Shown here one piece after another: positions 14,190-22,532 of a stretch of DNA of 34,439 nt (positions are counted from its first letter, which is position 1; every line of letters begins with the position of its first letter). The stretch is from the NCBI GenBank assembly GCA_944392145.1, contig CALXVS010000016.1, positions 1 to 34,439 of the forward strand, given 5' to 3'. The notes below the pieces were generated by a model. The model saw nothing but the letters and a program-made list of their open reading frames with translations, made no database searches and had not been told where the DNA came from. The translations under genes were made by a program, and so were the position numbers. The stretch comes from an uncultured Alphaproteobacteria bacterium. Lineage in GTDB: Bacteria; Pseudomonadota; Alphaproteobacteria; CAAHEQ01; UBA3637.

Positions 14190-16868
14190 ATGCTTAAATA
14201 TAACGATATATCAATGAATCCGTTTCAGGCGATGGTTTTGGAAAACCGGATGCCGGACAGGATTAACAATCAAAACGGTATGTCCCCGACAGAGGGTGAG
14301 ATGTGCCGGGTGGGCAGCCTGCCGGATGCGGCGATGATGACCCCGTCAAGCGGTATGAGCCCGTCCGAACAGTGCCTGTCCCCGGCGGAGGGTATAAGTC
14401 CCCCTGAATCGGATGTGTCCTCCCCGAACGGTTTGGGGGCAAGGACCGGGGCACCGGTGTCTTTGGCGGCCAACGAAACACGTGCCGCATCGGCGCAGGC
14501 TCTTTATGACACCATCCGGCCGGAAAAAACGGTGTGGGATAAGGCGGATCAGGTTGTGGCAGGGCGCCCGACGCATACCACAACCTGGTCTGACGGGGAT
14601 GCCATAACACAGCAAAAACAGGCCGCCATGCAACGTTATTCGCATGTGCCGCAATGGATATTTGACCTTGCGGAAAAAAAGGCACGCACTGGAGAAAGTG
14701 TTGGGATAAGTGACATATTGGCGGCGGCGTTATCGGGGGCCGGTTGGGGCGCAAGCCAAGCGTTGACCAAGGGGGTTGCCTTAAGCATGCAAGGGGTGAA
14801 CGACTCCTATGCCAATCCTGTGGGATTGGCGCAACGGGCTATCAATGCGACACAGGGCAACGGGTTTGAAGTCATGATGCCAACGGTTGAAGCCGACGGG
14901 ATTGCCGAGCGCGCCTTGACGGAAAGTGCGCATTACTTGACAGACGGATTGCCTGTGTCACGCACTTTAAGCACGGCGGTCAAGGCGGTCAAACCAATTG
15001 CAAAAGCGGCCGAAAGCGCGAACGTGTTTGTGCGCACACCGGCGCGGGTGGTTCAGACACTTGCCGAGCCGTTGCCGGTTGGATACGAAATAACCGGCTT
15101 AATGGGGGCGGCGGGATTAACAACCGCGCTTGAACCCGAAACAACCTGGGGACAAATAGCCACCGGCACTATCGGCGGTATGGCAGCGCCCTTGATAATG
15201 AGTGCGCCGGCGGCGGTTAAAGGCTTGGGCCAGATGCTGTATGAACAAGGGGTTAAATCTTTAACCGATTTTAAAGATGCCCGACAGATTGCACAGCAAT
15301 ACAAGGCCTTGAAAAAAAATCCTTTACGCGGAAACGCCGACGACGTGATGGCAACCATTCATATAGAAAACGAAGACCCCGTGACATTAAAACGCGGTGC
15401 CGCGATTGTTAGAGGTAAAGATACAATCACAAGTGGAAATATATTGCGTTCAGAAGCAGGAACACGAAGAAATTATGGCTTAAATAAAGCGATTTATAAA
15501 CACGATCTCTCAAAAGGGGATGTAAAGAAACTTCCCAAAATTTTAAGGCAATATAAACCGGCTGATGTAAGCACAGGGGGAAAAAAAATTTATGTTGTTC
15601 AAGACGAGGAAAATCCCTTGGTTGTTGTTACTTCACCGACATCCGATGGGTGGACAGTGGTCAGCATGTACCGGGAAACCAGAAACCCTGAAAGGAAGAT
15701 ATCTTCTAAAAAGGAACTTCCCCGATCCCGAATGTGCACTTATCAGGCGCATCAATCCGGATACACAGCGGGGGATTCATCTCTCCGTCCCGCCGGCGGG
15801 GAAGCAAGTGATAGTATAACATCGTTTAATTCGTTTGTCAAGGGGGAAGAAGGTCTTTTTCCGTTTATGCCCGGTATGGTCAACGGAGGACTTATTTCCG
15901 GGGGACAGGAGGTATTATCACATGATGTAAGTCAAGAGGGTGCGCCGGTACAACCTGCTGCTGAATTGATTCAATTCCCCGCAAGTCCTAACGTCCGAAA
16001 CGATACCGGTCGCATTCTTAATATAGACTATCCCAATGCGGTTGTCAAGGGGGGAGAGGAGACCTCATTTACAAAGGTGCTTCCCCGATCCCGGACGATC
16101 GCCGGTCAAGCAGGTCGTTCCGGATACACGGCGGGCGATTCCTCTTTCGTTCCCGCCGGCGGGGAAGCAAATGATAATATAACATCATTTAATTCGTTTG
16201 TCAAGGGGGGAGAGGAGACCTCATTTACAAAGGTGCTTCCCCGATCCCGCCCGACCGCCTGGCAAGCGCGTCAGATCGGATACAAAGCGGGGGATTTCTC
16301 TCTCCGTCCCGCCGGCGGGGAAGCGGATCAAGAGATAGCATATTTTACGCCGTCTGTCAAGAGGGAAAATGAAATAACGTCTTCTTGTGTCGGGTCACCG
16401 GCGCAAGAACCCTTAACCGCCGTATCAGATTTATTGACGTATGATATAGACCCGACGGGAGCCGAGGCATTGCTTGATGCCGGCCTGGATGAAAAGGAGA
16501 TATTATCGCGGCATCGGGCGTATGATATGTCGTTATCGGAAGTAACGGCGCAGCGGATATTGGGTTCCGATGCTGCGTCAAGTCGGTTAAAGGCGTTAAA
16601 GGAAACGCTGTCGGGCATGTTGCCGGGGTTAAAGGAAGCCTCCCGCCGGCAAGGGCACCGGTTTTACAGTGAAGCACCGTCGGTTCAATCCCGTTTGTTG
16701 GAGGAGGCCTATTTGACGGCCATGGGAGCATCGGCGGATGATGTTTCTGTTCCGGAGGCGCATCGGTTAATGGGGCAGGGACGCAAAGAAGCAGCCTATG
16801 GTGTGCACGGTGGTCCGTATTATCAAGATGACCTGTCCGATTTTTGGCATATGATTGCGGCGGTGTAA
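14190..16868 (+). CDS. Phage-like large protein with probable BECR-fold nuclease domain
   Basis: The protein has 892 residues, and AAAGGAATATAAG precedes the ATG. The N-terminal 110 residues are Met/Pro/Ser-rich with repeated SPSE/SPPE turns. Residues about 120-380 are helical with Ala/Gly-rich segments, as in phage ejection proteins. Residues about 405-497 read GNILRSEAGTRRNYGLNKA, then YKHDLSKGDVKKLPKIL, then KIYVVQ and VVSMYRE. This resembles the phage-borne Barnase/EndoU/ColicinE5-RelE-like (PBECR) nuclease domains, with a conserved His in YKHDL and an Arg/Tyr near the end. Three LPRSR...GYxAGDxS..PAGGEA units follow, then an Ala/Arg-rich helical C-terminus. The nuclease call is from pattern memory only. 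A ribonuclease delivered with the phage, or a polyvalent protein, is the inferred role. Confidence 0.6.
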   Translation: MLKYNDISMNPFQAMVLENRMPDRINNQNGMSPTEGEMCRVGSLPDAAMMTPSSGMSPSEQCLSPAEGISPPESDVSSPNGLGARTGAPVSLAANETRAASAQALYDTIRPEKTVWDKADQVVAGRPTHTTTWSDGDAITQQKQAAMQRYSHVPQWIFDLAEKKARTGESVGISDILAAALSGAGWGASQALTKGVALSMQGVNDSYANPVGLAQRAINATQGNGFEVMMPTVEADGIAERALTESAHYLTDGLPVSRTLSTAVKAVKPIAKAAESANVFVRTPARVVQTLAEPLPVGYEITGLMGAAGLTTALEPETTWGQIATGTIGGMAAPLIMSAPAAVKGLGQMLYEQGVKSLTDFKDARQIAQQYKALKKNPLRGNADDVMATIHIENEDPVTLKRGAAIVRGKDTITSGNILRSEAGTRRNYGLNKAIYKHDLSKGDVKKLPKILRQYKPADVSTGGKKIYVVQDEENPLVVVTSPTSDGWTVVSMYRETRNPERKISSKKELPRSRMCTYQAHQSGYTAGDSSLRPAGGEASDSITSFNSFVKGEEGLFPFMPGMVNGGLISGGQEVLSHDVSQEGAPVQPAAELIQFPASPNVRNDTGRILNIDYPNAVVKGGEETSFTKVLPRSRTIAGQAGRSGYTAGDSSFVPAGGEANDNITSFNSFVKGGEETSFTKVLPRSRPTAWQARQIGYKAGDFSLRPAGGEADQEIAYFTPSVKRENEITSSCVGSPAQEPLTAVSDLLTYDIDPTGAEALLDAGLDEKEILSRHRAYDMSLSEVTAQRILGSDAASSRLKALKETLSGMLPGLKEASRRQGHRFYSEAPSVQSRLLEEAYLTAMGASADDVSVPEAHRLMGQGRKEAAYGVHGGPYYQDDLSDFWHMIAAV
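16044..16355 (+). repeat. In-frame 156-bp tandem repeat (2 units) plus a diverged third unit upstream
   Basis: Units start at 16044 and 16200, each with GTCAAGGGGGGAGAGGAGAC followed by TTCCCCGATCCCG and CCCGCCGGCGGGGAAGC. A third relative lies at about 15715-15850. Each encodes LPRSR...PAGGEA. Each unit holds a GC-rich palindrome (CCCGCCGGCGGG), so it looks like a palindromic element tolerated inside a coding frame. Confidence 0.85.
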
Positions 16869-17150
16869 AAAGCGGAATTGTTTTTCCCGGATGCTCGCGT
16901 TCGCAAGCATGACGGCCGGAGGCGTGTCGCCGGTGGTGGGTTCCTTTTACGGGCGGGGACGTTCCTCCCGTCGTCATGCCCGACCCCGATCGGGCATCCA
17001 GGGCAATGATTCCTTATTTATGCGGGGCATCAACGCCCCTATAAAAGCGGAATTGTTTTTCCTGGATGCTCGCGTTCGCAAGCATGACATTTTTCCCCTG
17101 CCGTCATGCCCGCGGATGCGGGTATCCGGGATAACAATACCTTATTATAC
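16867..17150 (+). repeat. Dispersed repeat block, plus orientation
   Basis: It starts one base before the stop codon of the 892-aa protein ends and contains two hairpin modules (GGATGCTCGCGTTCGCAAGC), one GGTGGTGGGTTCC module, one CGACCCCGATC module and a CCGCGGATGCGGGTATCC variant. Confidence 0.85.
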
Positions 17151-17160
17151 AAGAATGTTT

Positions 17161-17238
17161 AAAAACCGGTGGATAAAATATTCGCCGGTTTTTGCATACG
17201 TGCCTCCTTTTTTTCATCCGCTAAAAAGGGGGCACGTT
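17161..17238 (+). terminator. Double-hairpin terminator element, copy 1
   Basis: Hairpin 1 (17161-17193) pairs AAAAACCGG with CCGGTTTTT. Hairpin 2 (17198-17237) pairs ACGTGCCTCCTTTTT with AAAAAGGGGGCACGT. Both have A- and T-runs at the stem base, so they could stop transcription from either side. The same pair, nearly unchanged, lies at 22533-22613 just before the lysozyme gene. Confidence 0.75.
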
Positions 17239-17271
17239 TAAAAAAATAGCTTTTTTTTAAGGCGTGTCTTT

Positions 17272-17310
17272 GCCGGCCGTGTCTTTGTCAGAGATGCGGC
17301 CGGTTCTTTT
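17272..17310 (+). terminator. Intrinsic terminator
   Basis: GCCGGCCG pairs with CGGCCGGT across a 17-base loop and is followed by TCTTTTT. Confidence 0.7.
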
Positions 17311-17409
17311 TATGGGAATTTAATTTATTTAAATCCGATAAAAGAATAAAATGAGTTATCTGTTTAACATCTAAAAGTTGTAATGATAAAAAAAATAAAT
17401 CTTTTTTTA

Positions 17410-17444
17410 GAAAAAAGTCTTGAAATATCCTTTCGGATATGATA
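17410..17444 (+). promoter_or_regulatory. Candidate promoter/operator of the membrane-protein pair
   Basis: GAAAAAAGTCTTGAAA and GATATGATA stand at the same spacing as in 325-360. The middle holds a perfect palindrome ATATCC-TTTC-GGATAT (17425-17440), a likely protein-binding site. TATCC/GGATA palindromes recur in the promoters at 21830 and 24607. Confidence 0.5.
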
Positions 17445-17503
17445 GGGTAGACATGTTTCTTGTTTAAAAGAATGGGATGTGTTTTAAAAAAAGGATGGGC
17501 TGT

Positions 17504-18502
17504 ATGGCATTTTTAAAAAAGTTTTCTGTCGCGGCAGAAGGAATTGTTGCGGTTTTGATGATTTTTTTATTTTTGTATTTTGTCAGAATCTTTGACACGT
17601 TGTGGGCCCCGTTCCTGGTGGGGGGATATGTGTTGGTATCAAAAGTTATGGGCGGATCATTCCTGCCGACGGGACGTTTGGGCCGTTGGATGATGCGGCC
17701 GTTTATCGGGGTGTTTTGCTTGTTTTTGATTCTATTTTGTGTCAGTTTTTACTATATGTCATCGGATCCGACCTATTTATCCGAGGCGTGGTATGGGGAT
17801 AAGTCGTTTTTGCTGTTGTATATAAACCTGTTTGTATCGGGTGTTTATTTGTTCTTGAGTTTAAAAGGCGGCCGGTTGTGGAATGAAACGGATATTGTGC
17901 GGCTGTTTTGCCGAACGTTGTGTGTGGGGGCGGTGTTTTTGTGGATGTTTGAATGCGCGATGTATGAAGATTTGTGGGACGGCACATATATGAAATATCC
18001 ATGGTATCGGATTGCGCCGCTTTTGAACATGTTTTCACCCGATGAACGCATGTCATTCACGGTGGCCGTGCAAAGTGTTTCACTGGCTTTTTTAATTACC
18101 GCGTGTGTCAGTGCCGTTCGCTTTAACAAACACCAAACGCCTTTTTGGGTGGCGGCAGCACTGTTTATGATTTTTTTAATGTCGCACAAAACGTTTTATT
18201 TATGGTGGCGGTGGGGAACACTGTTGCCGTGGACGGGGCATTTGCTTGGGCTGACAGCGGTGATTCTGGTAATGTTTCGGGCGGCCACCGGCACCTTTTT
18301 TCCGCAAGGCAAGACGTTATCGGTCATGCGCGGCCTCTTACTGGCTTTGGTTGTGGGCAATGCCCTTATTTGGATGCAGGGGCGCGTTGTTTTGATTATG
18401 CCTGACAGGATTGTGAATTTGATTACCCTGATGGGAATCGGCGGGTGGTTTGTTCTTTCAAGCGAGCCCGGCGGGTCCCGTCGTTTGGAAAAGAAATGTT
18501 AA
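17504..18502 (+). CDS. Multi-pass membrane protein, paralogue 1 (unknown function)
   Basis: I start at 17504 rather than the in-frame ATG at 17477 because AAAAGGA lies 8 bases upstream of the former. The product has 332 residues and about nine or ten membrane segments. Blocks FLPTGRLGRWMMRPFIGVFC, RLWNETDIVRLFCRTLCV, LWDGTYMKYPWYRIAPLL and RFNKHQTPFWVAA are shared, with conservative changes, with the next gene, so the two arose by tandem duplication. A shorter relative is at 442-1083. There is no recognised transporter or enzyme motif. Clustered Trp, Tyr and Asp residues in the loop LWDGTYMKYPWYR are the best-conserved feature and may form the functional site. Confidence 0.75.
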   Translation: MAFLKKFSVAAEGIVAVLMIFLFLYFVRIFDTLWAPFLVGGYVLVSKVMGGSFLPTGRLGRWMMRPFIGVFCLFLILFCVSFYYMSSDPTYLSEAWYGDKSFLLLYINLFVSGVYLFLSLKGGRLWNETDIVRLFCRTLCVGAVFLWMFECAMYEDLWDGTYMKYPWYRIAPLLNMFSPDERMSFTVAVQSVSLAFLITACVSAVRFNKHQTPFWVAAALFMIFLMSHKTFYLWWRWGTLLPWTGHLLGLTAVILVMFRAATGTFFPQGKTLSVMRGLLLALVVGNALIWMQGRVVLIMPDRIVNLITLMGIGGWFVLSSEPGGSRRLEKKC

Positions 18503-18552
18503 ATTTGTGATTTAAAAAACATAAATACCATATTGAATAAAGGAGTTTTTTT

Positions 18553-19572
18553 ATGTCATTTATAAAAGGGTTTCGTTGGGTAACAATGGCGGCGGTTATC
18601 ATCCTGTTAGCGGTTGGTTTTGTTTTTATCATAAATAAAAGTGCATCGGCGGCGCACTTATGGGGATTGGTGCTGATAGCGGAAAGTGTGCTGCTGACAA
18701 TGATGTTCGGGGGAACTTTTTTGCCCGCCGGTGCGGTCGGGCGCGGGGTAATGCGCGTGATGATCGGTGTGTTTTGTGCTCTATCGCTTTTTTTCATGTT
18801 GTATTTTTATAATTTTAAGTCGGGACCGGCGTGTGGCCATTGCATTTTGCATCAGCCTGAAGAGTTGTTCTTTTCCCTGTTAAACGGGGTAATTATCGGC
18901 GGATATGTGCTTTTTAATCTTTGGCGCAGCCGGTTGTGGGATGAAACGGGTCTTGTGCGGGTGTTTTGCCGAATGCTGTGTGTGGCGGCGGCCCTGATTT
19001 GGATGTTTGACAGCGTGACATATCAAGACCTGTGGGATGGGGAATACTTTAAATATCCATGGTATCGGGTTGCCCCGTTTTTTAAAGCGTTTTCACCCGA
19101 TGAGCGTATGCTGTTTACCGTGTTGGTGCAGGGTGTTTCACTGGCTTTTTTAATTGCCGCGTGCGTCAGTGCCGTTCGCTTTAACAAACGCCAAACGCCT
19201 TTTTGGGTGGCGGCGGCCGTGTTTATGATTTTTTTAATGTCCGAAGACACGTTTTATTTATGGGACGAGCGGGGAACATTGTTGCCGTGGACAGGGCACT
19301 TGTTGTGGATAATCGCGCTGGTTTTCCTGACTGTTCGGGCGGCGGCCGGCACCTTTTTTCCGCAAGGGCGCACTTTATGGATGATGCAGGCGGTTGTTAT
19401 TGCCTTGGTTGCGGGGAACGCCTTTATTTGGATGCAAGACGGTGTCACGCTTTCGGTGGTTGAAACGGCATTGAACCTTGTCACCTTGATAGGGGTCAGT
19501 TGGTGGTTATGGGGCGGTTGTGACCGGGCGTTTTTGTCTGTCTGTCCGCATTTTGAATCAAAGCATACATAA
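18553..19572 (+). CDS. Multi-pass membrane protein, paralogue 2 (unknown function)
   Basis: The protein has 339 residues. AAAGGAG precedes the ATG by 7-8 bases, and the gap from paralogue 1 is 50 bases with no terminator, so cotranscription is likely. It has the same membrane topology and the same blocks as paralogue 1 (FLPAGAVGRGVMRVMIGVFC, LWDGEYFKYPWYRVAPFF, RFNKRQTPFWVAA). It differs mainly in the N-terminal third, which has an added loop with CGHCILHQPEE (two close Cys and two His, possibly metal-binding). The function is unknown. Confidence 0.75.
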   Translation: MSFIKGFRWVTMAAVIILLAVGFVFIINKSASAAHLWGLVLIAESVLLTMMFGGTFLPAGAVGRGVMRVMIGVFCALSLFFMLYFYNFKSGPACGHCILHQPEELFFSLLNGVIIGGYVLFNLWRSRLWDETGLVRVFCRMLCVAAALIWMFDSVTYQDLWDGEYFKYPWYRVAPFFKAFSPDERMLFTVLVQGVSLAFLIAACVSAVRFNKRQTPFWVAAAVFMIFLMSEDTFYLWDERGTLLPWTGHLLWIIALVFLTVRAAAGTFFPQGRTLWMMQAVVIALVAGNAFIWMQDGVTLSVVETALNLVTLIGVSWWLWGGCDRAFLSVCPHFESKHT

Positions 19573-19574
19573 GA

Positions 19575-19870
19575 ATGACATCCCTCTTTCGTCATACCTG
19601 ACTCCGCTTTTCCCGCATCAGCGGACAACCAAGTCCATGTCACCCTCTAAGCTTGACCCGAGGGGCTGGGGCAATGAGTCCTTATTTTAGCGGGGTGTTA
19701 ACGCCCCTATAAAAGCGGAATTAGTTTTCCTGGATGCTCGCGTTCGCAAGCATGACGGGGAGGGGGAGGTAAGCATGACGGGGAGGGGGAGACAAGCATG
19801 ACGATTGGGGGCGTGTCAGCGTTCGGGACTCTTCTCCACTGTCATGCCCGACCCCGGCTTAAAACATTCA
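19575..19870 (+). repeat. Dispersed repeat block, plus orientation
   Basis: The modules CTCTAAGCTTGACCCGAGGG, TCCTTATTTTAGCGGGGTGT and GGATGCTCGCGTTCGCAAGC are followed by two tandem GCATGACGGGGAGGGGGAG units. KOPS-type octamers occur at 19757-19764 and 19780-19787. The block keeps plus orientation although the next gene is on the minus strand. Confidence 0.85.
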
Positions 19871-19883
19871 AGTCAATCATACC

Positions 19884-21800
19884 TTATTTTACTTTATTCA
19901 GCGGTTGAGGTTCACTTGCGCGGGTTGTTAAATCTTTTTGTATCACGGCGGCAACATCAACATTTAAAATCGTAAAACGCTCGGTATTTTGGGCAAGGCG
20001 GTCAATATCGTCCGGTGTATAAACGGGTGCTGTGATTGGCCCCTCGTCGGGATGGGGAGAGTCGGTATCCACGGCTTGAACAATATAACAGGCGGACGTA
20101 TCACAATCGCGAACGGCCAAGGTAACGAATGCCTTTTTCGGCAATGAAACGGTGGGGGGTGTTCCCGGCTGCGCATTTAAATCACAATCAAAAACCAATG
20201 CATTGAAATCATCGCGTGCCAGGGTGCAATAGCGGTCATAAAGGGCCGAATTACCCGCATTATCTTTCACCACAAGCGGGGGCATTTTTTGCCCCGGTGT
20301 CAAGCCGAACAAACCGCCCGGTTGATCGGGTGCCTCATCGGCCCGGCGCAAGGGATGTGAAAACAAATCGTTTTGAAACACCTTGGCTGGTGTTGCATCG
20401 GTTGTTTCGGTGATAGCCTTGTTTTCAGCCGCTTTTTTAGCAAATGCCTTTAACACAAGGCGCGTTATATCCGTATCAAACCGACCGATTGTTTCCGTGC
20501 CCGTTAACGCATTTGTTTCACCGATTTTTAAACGAACCCGTGGCGGTGTGTCATCGGTTATTTGAAACGTCCGAAACACCCGTTTCGGGGGCAGGGTGCC
20601 GGTTGCATCCGTTGTAATGCATTCAAACGAAAGCTGTTTTCCGTCGTCTTGCAATAAAGCACATTGTTCAACCGTGCCCCCCGCCGAGGTGATATGGGTG
20701 ATATAATCGGGGTGCAGGCGCCACGTTTCCCCATTGATCAAAATGTCCCCGTAAAAACGGGTGTCTTTAAACGTTTCCGGTGTCGTGTGTGGTGTGATAA
20801 AAGAGGGCGTCACATTGGGTTTTACACCAACATCACCGCAAGACGCAGCAGGTGTTTGAACCAAATCAACACCGACAATTTCGCTTGCCCCCGTTATCAC
20901 GCGGTGAATCAGGCAATATCCTGCCCGATCAGGGTTTTCACCCAAAGCCGTAACCTGATACGTCAGTAAATGGTCTTGCGGTTTTAATCCCGGCAGTTCG
21001 GGGGTTAAATCAAGACCACCGCCCGGTTTTTCCGTTACGTGGAATCCCAATGTGTCATAGGCGCATTCAAATACGGCCGCTGTGTCGGTATTTTGTGTGA
21101 CCGAACACGTCATGTTTTTCGGCATCAGGGAAAAAGGCGTTACCGTATCGGCATTTTCCGGGATGAACAGCGGAAACATGTCACCGTTAAACAACGTGTT
21201 TTGAAACACGCCCCCTGTTGTTTCCAAAGGAGCCGAATCTATATCGCTCACGGTATCGCCGGCGGGTGTTGGTTCATCGGAAACGGGGGGAACATCGGCG
21301 GGTATATCGGTCGCGGGTTCGGTTGTTTTGGCCGCGGTATCAGGTTCCGGCAGCGGTGCGGCCGCCTCTGCTTCTATTGTTGGGGCGGGGGTATCCATGT
21401 CGGTCACTGAATCGTCAGGGAGTGCCTCTCCCGTTGGTTCAAAGGATACATCTGCAGCCGCAGGTGCGGGGACAAGTTCCTGTGATGTTTCTAAAAGGGC
21501 AGATTCTTTGGCCGTTTCAGAGGGGACAAGTGGTTCGGGCACCGGCGGCAATTGGTTTAATACATCGGCCATATCATCGGATATTGTCGGTTGCTCAGGT
21601 GTTTTTGCCGTTGGCTTTTGCGGCACAACCGGTAACGGGGGCAGGGCTTTCAGGCGGTCAAACAATGCTTCCATATCACCGGCCAGGTCATCAAAATTGA
21701 CCGGATCGGCGCGTTCGGGCAGGGCCGGCGGTGTTGCCCCGGCGGTGAGGGCCGTTAATGTCAACGCCACAATACAGGTTCCGTATAAAAAGCGATGCAT
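19884..21800 (-). CDS. Large secreted protein with three C-x13-C repeats
   Basis: The protein has 638 residues, and AAGGAG precedes the ATG. A typical signal peptide spans residues 1-22 (cleavage near TAGA/TPP). Residues about 25-205 are Pro/Glu/Thr/Ala-rich and probably unfolded. Three related units follow, each opening with a phrase like VFQNTLFNGDMF, TFKDTRFYGDIL or VFQNDLFSHPLR. Each then has an exact C-x(11)-F-x-C pair: Cys232/246, Cys380/394 and Cys525/539. A trailing CYIV-type strand is clear in unit 3 and weaker in unit 1. The same signature occurs in the secreted protein at 23928-24560. I know no named family with this pattern. It is likely periplasmic or exported, with disulfides. 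A strong promoter with a palindrome lies just upstream. Confidence 0.75.
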   Translation of the reverse strand: MHRFLYGTCIVALTLTALTAGATPPALPERADPVNFDDLAGDMEALFDRLKALPPLPVVPQKPTAKTPEQPTISDDMADVLNQLPPVPEPLVPSETAKESALLETSQELVPAPAAADVSFEPTGEALPDDSVTDMDTPAPTIEAEAAAPLPEPDTAAKTTEPATDIPADVPPVSDEPTPAGDTVSDIDSAPLETTGGVFQNTLFNGDMFPLFIPENADTVTPFSLMPKNMTCSVTQNTDTAAVFECAYDTLGFHVTEKPGGGLDLTPELPGLKPQDHLLTYQVTALGENPDRAGYCLIHRVITGASEIVGVDLVQTPAASCGDVGVKPNVTPSFITPHTTPETFKDTRFYGDILINGETWRLHPDYITHITSAGGTVEQCALLQDDGKQLSFECITTDATGTLPPKRVFRTFQITDDTPPRVRLKIGETNALTGTETIGRFDTDITRLVLKAFAKKAAENKAITETTDATPAKVFQNDLFSHPLRRADEAPDQPGGLFGLTPGQKMPPLVVKDNAGNSALYDRYCTLARDDFNALVFDCDLNAQPGTPPTVSLPKKAFVTLAVRDCDTSACYIVQAVDTDSPHPDEGPITAPVYTPDDIDRLAQNTERFTILNVDVAAVIQKDLTTRASEPQPLNKVK

Positions 21801-21829
21801 GGTTTTCTCCTTGGGAATAAAAGGGATAG

Positions 21830-21867
21830 GTTATCCTTATTGGATAACGTTTTGACCCGATTGTCAA
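21830..21867 (-). promoter_or_regulatory. Promoter with palindromic operator for the large secreted protein
   Basis: Read on the minus strand: TTGACA (21867-21862), 17 bases, TCCAAT (21844-21839). A perfect palindrome GTTATCC-N5-GGATAAC at 21830-21848 covers the -10 box, as a repressor site would. The -35 context CCCTTGACA resembles that of the 24592-24620 promoter (CTCTTGACA). Confidence 0.6.
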
Positions 21868-21930
21868 GGGAAAAAACGGGGGATGTTTTTGTCCTTCGTA
21901 ATTTTAAAGAGTGAAAGGAGGTGAAAAAAA

Positions 21931-22107
21931 ATGTCTTTTTTTTCAGATGAAAGCAAAGTGAAACAAGTTGTCTTTTGGTTGGGATTAACGATCAGTCGTT
22001 TGGTTTTAAAGGGATTGGCCGCTTTAGCGCGCAAAACAAAAACGTCGGCCGATGACGCGGCGATTGCCCAATTGCAAGAAACATTGGACAGCCTTAAAAA
22101 CGATTAA
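21931..22107 (+). CDS. Small amphipathic protein heading the lysis cassette (holin candidate)
   Basis: The product has 58 residues and a near-perfect AAAGGAGGTG ribosome binding site 7 bases before the ATG. The segment VVFWLGLTISRLVLKGLAAL (residues 13-32) is hydrophobic with one Arg and one Lys, so it is a marginal membrane helix. A charged helical tail follows (IAQLQETLDSLKND). It is transcribed divergently from the large secreted protein and precedes the spanin-like pair and lysozyme, which is where a holin or antiholin would be expected. Sequence alone does not prove that role. Confidence 0.6.
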   Translation: MSFFSDESKVKQVVFWLGLTISRLVLKGLAALARKTKTSADDAAIAQLQETLDSLKND

Positions 22108-22168
22108 ATATTTTGTGGGGGAGGGGTGTCTTTTAGGGCATCTTTCCCTTTTTATATAAGGAGGATAC

Positions 22169-22369
22169 ATGGACGGTTATACGTTAATTTTTATGGCGGC
22201 CGGTTTTATGGTTGCCCTTGCGTTTGCGTATGTTGCCGGTAAAGAAAAAGGAGAAAATCAAACCCGTGAAGCATATACCATTGATGCCCGCAAAGCGGCA
22301 AAAACGTGTCATCGGATTAATGCTGTTGATTTTGATGAGCTTAAGCGCCTGCCGGACGAATACGAATGA
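22169..22369 (+). CDS. Rz-like (inner-membrane spanin) candidate
   Basis: The product has 66 residues with TAAGGAGG before the ATG. One N-terminal membrane segment (residues about 5-23, LIFMAAGFMVALAFAYVAG) is followed by a charged region EKGENQTREAYTIDARKAAK and an acidic tail. Its DNA contains the start of a lipoprotein in another frame, the classic Rz/Rz1 arrangement. It is short for an Rz protein, most of which exceed 100 residues, so the periplasmic reach would be small. Confidence 0.6.
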   Translation: MDGYTLIFMAAGFMVALAFAYVAGKEKGENQTREAYTIDARKAAKTCHRINAVDFDELKRLPDEYE

Positions 22370-22487
22370 TTTATATTGTGTCATTTATGCGCCGGTTACG
22401 GGATACGGCACTTTACAAGAAACGCACCCCGATATATATGCGCAAATTAAACGAAATAATTTAAAATATGCCGCGTTTTGCGGATAA
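22284..22487 (+). CDS. Rz1-like outer-membrane lipoprotein (o-spanin candidate)
   Basis: I choose the ATG at 22284 rather than 22212 because it gives a compact 67-residue lipoprotein: basic start MPAKRQKR, hydrophobic VIGLMLLILMSL, then lipobox LSAC with the lipidated Cys at residue 23. The mature part CVIYAPVTGYGTL...IKRNNLKYAAFCG follows a pattern common in small phage proteins near lysozyme genes (C-x-x-x-x-P-[IV]..., N-N..., final C-G). It starts inside, and out of frame with, the preceding gene (86-bp overlap) and runs 118 bases beyond it. Together they would link the inner and outer membranes in the last step of lysis. Confidence 0.65.
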   Translation: MPAKRQKRVIGLMLLILMSLSACRTNTNDLYCVIYAPVTGYGTLQETHPDIYAQIKRNNLKYAAFCG

Positions 22488-22491
22488 GATG

Positions 22492-22519
22492 ACCCCGATC
22501 GGATAGGTTCCGGTCGGGG
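22492..22519 (+). terminator. GC-rich hairpin after the spanin-like pair
   Basis: ACCCCGATCGG pairs with CCGGTCGGGG across ATAGGTT. There is no strong T-run, so this is a stable stem rather than a clear terminator. Confidence 0.45.
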
Positions 22520-22532
22520 GGATTTGTATCAT

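Noticed and set aside
21328-21855. 175-codon plus-strand frame opposite the large secreted protein
   Set aside because: It is the antisense shadow of the Pro/Glu/Thr-rich region of a gene with signal peptide, ribosome binding site and promoter on the other strand.
22212-22487. Earlier start (22212) for the Rz1-like lipoprotein
   Set aside because: It would place a long basic stretch before the signal peptide; the ATG at 22284 gives a normal lipoprotein signal.
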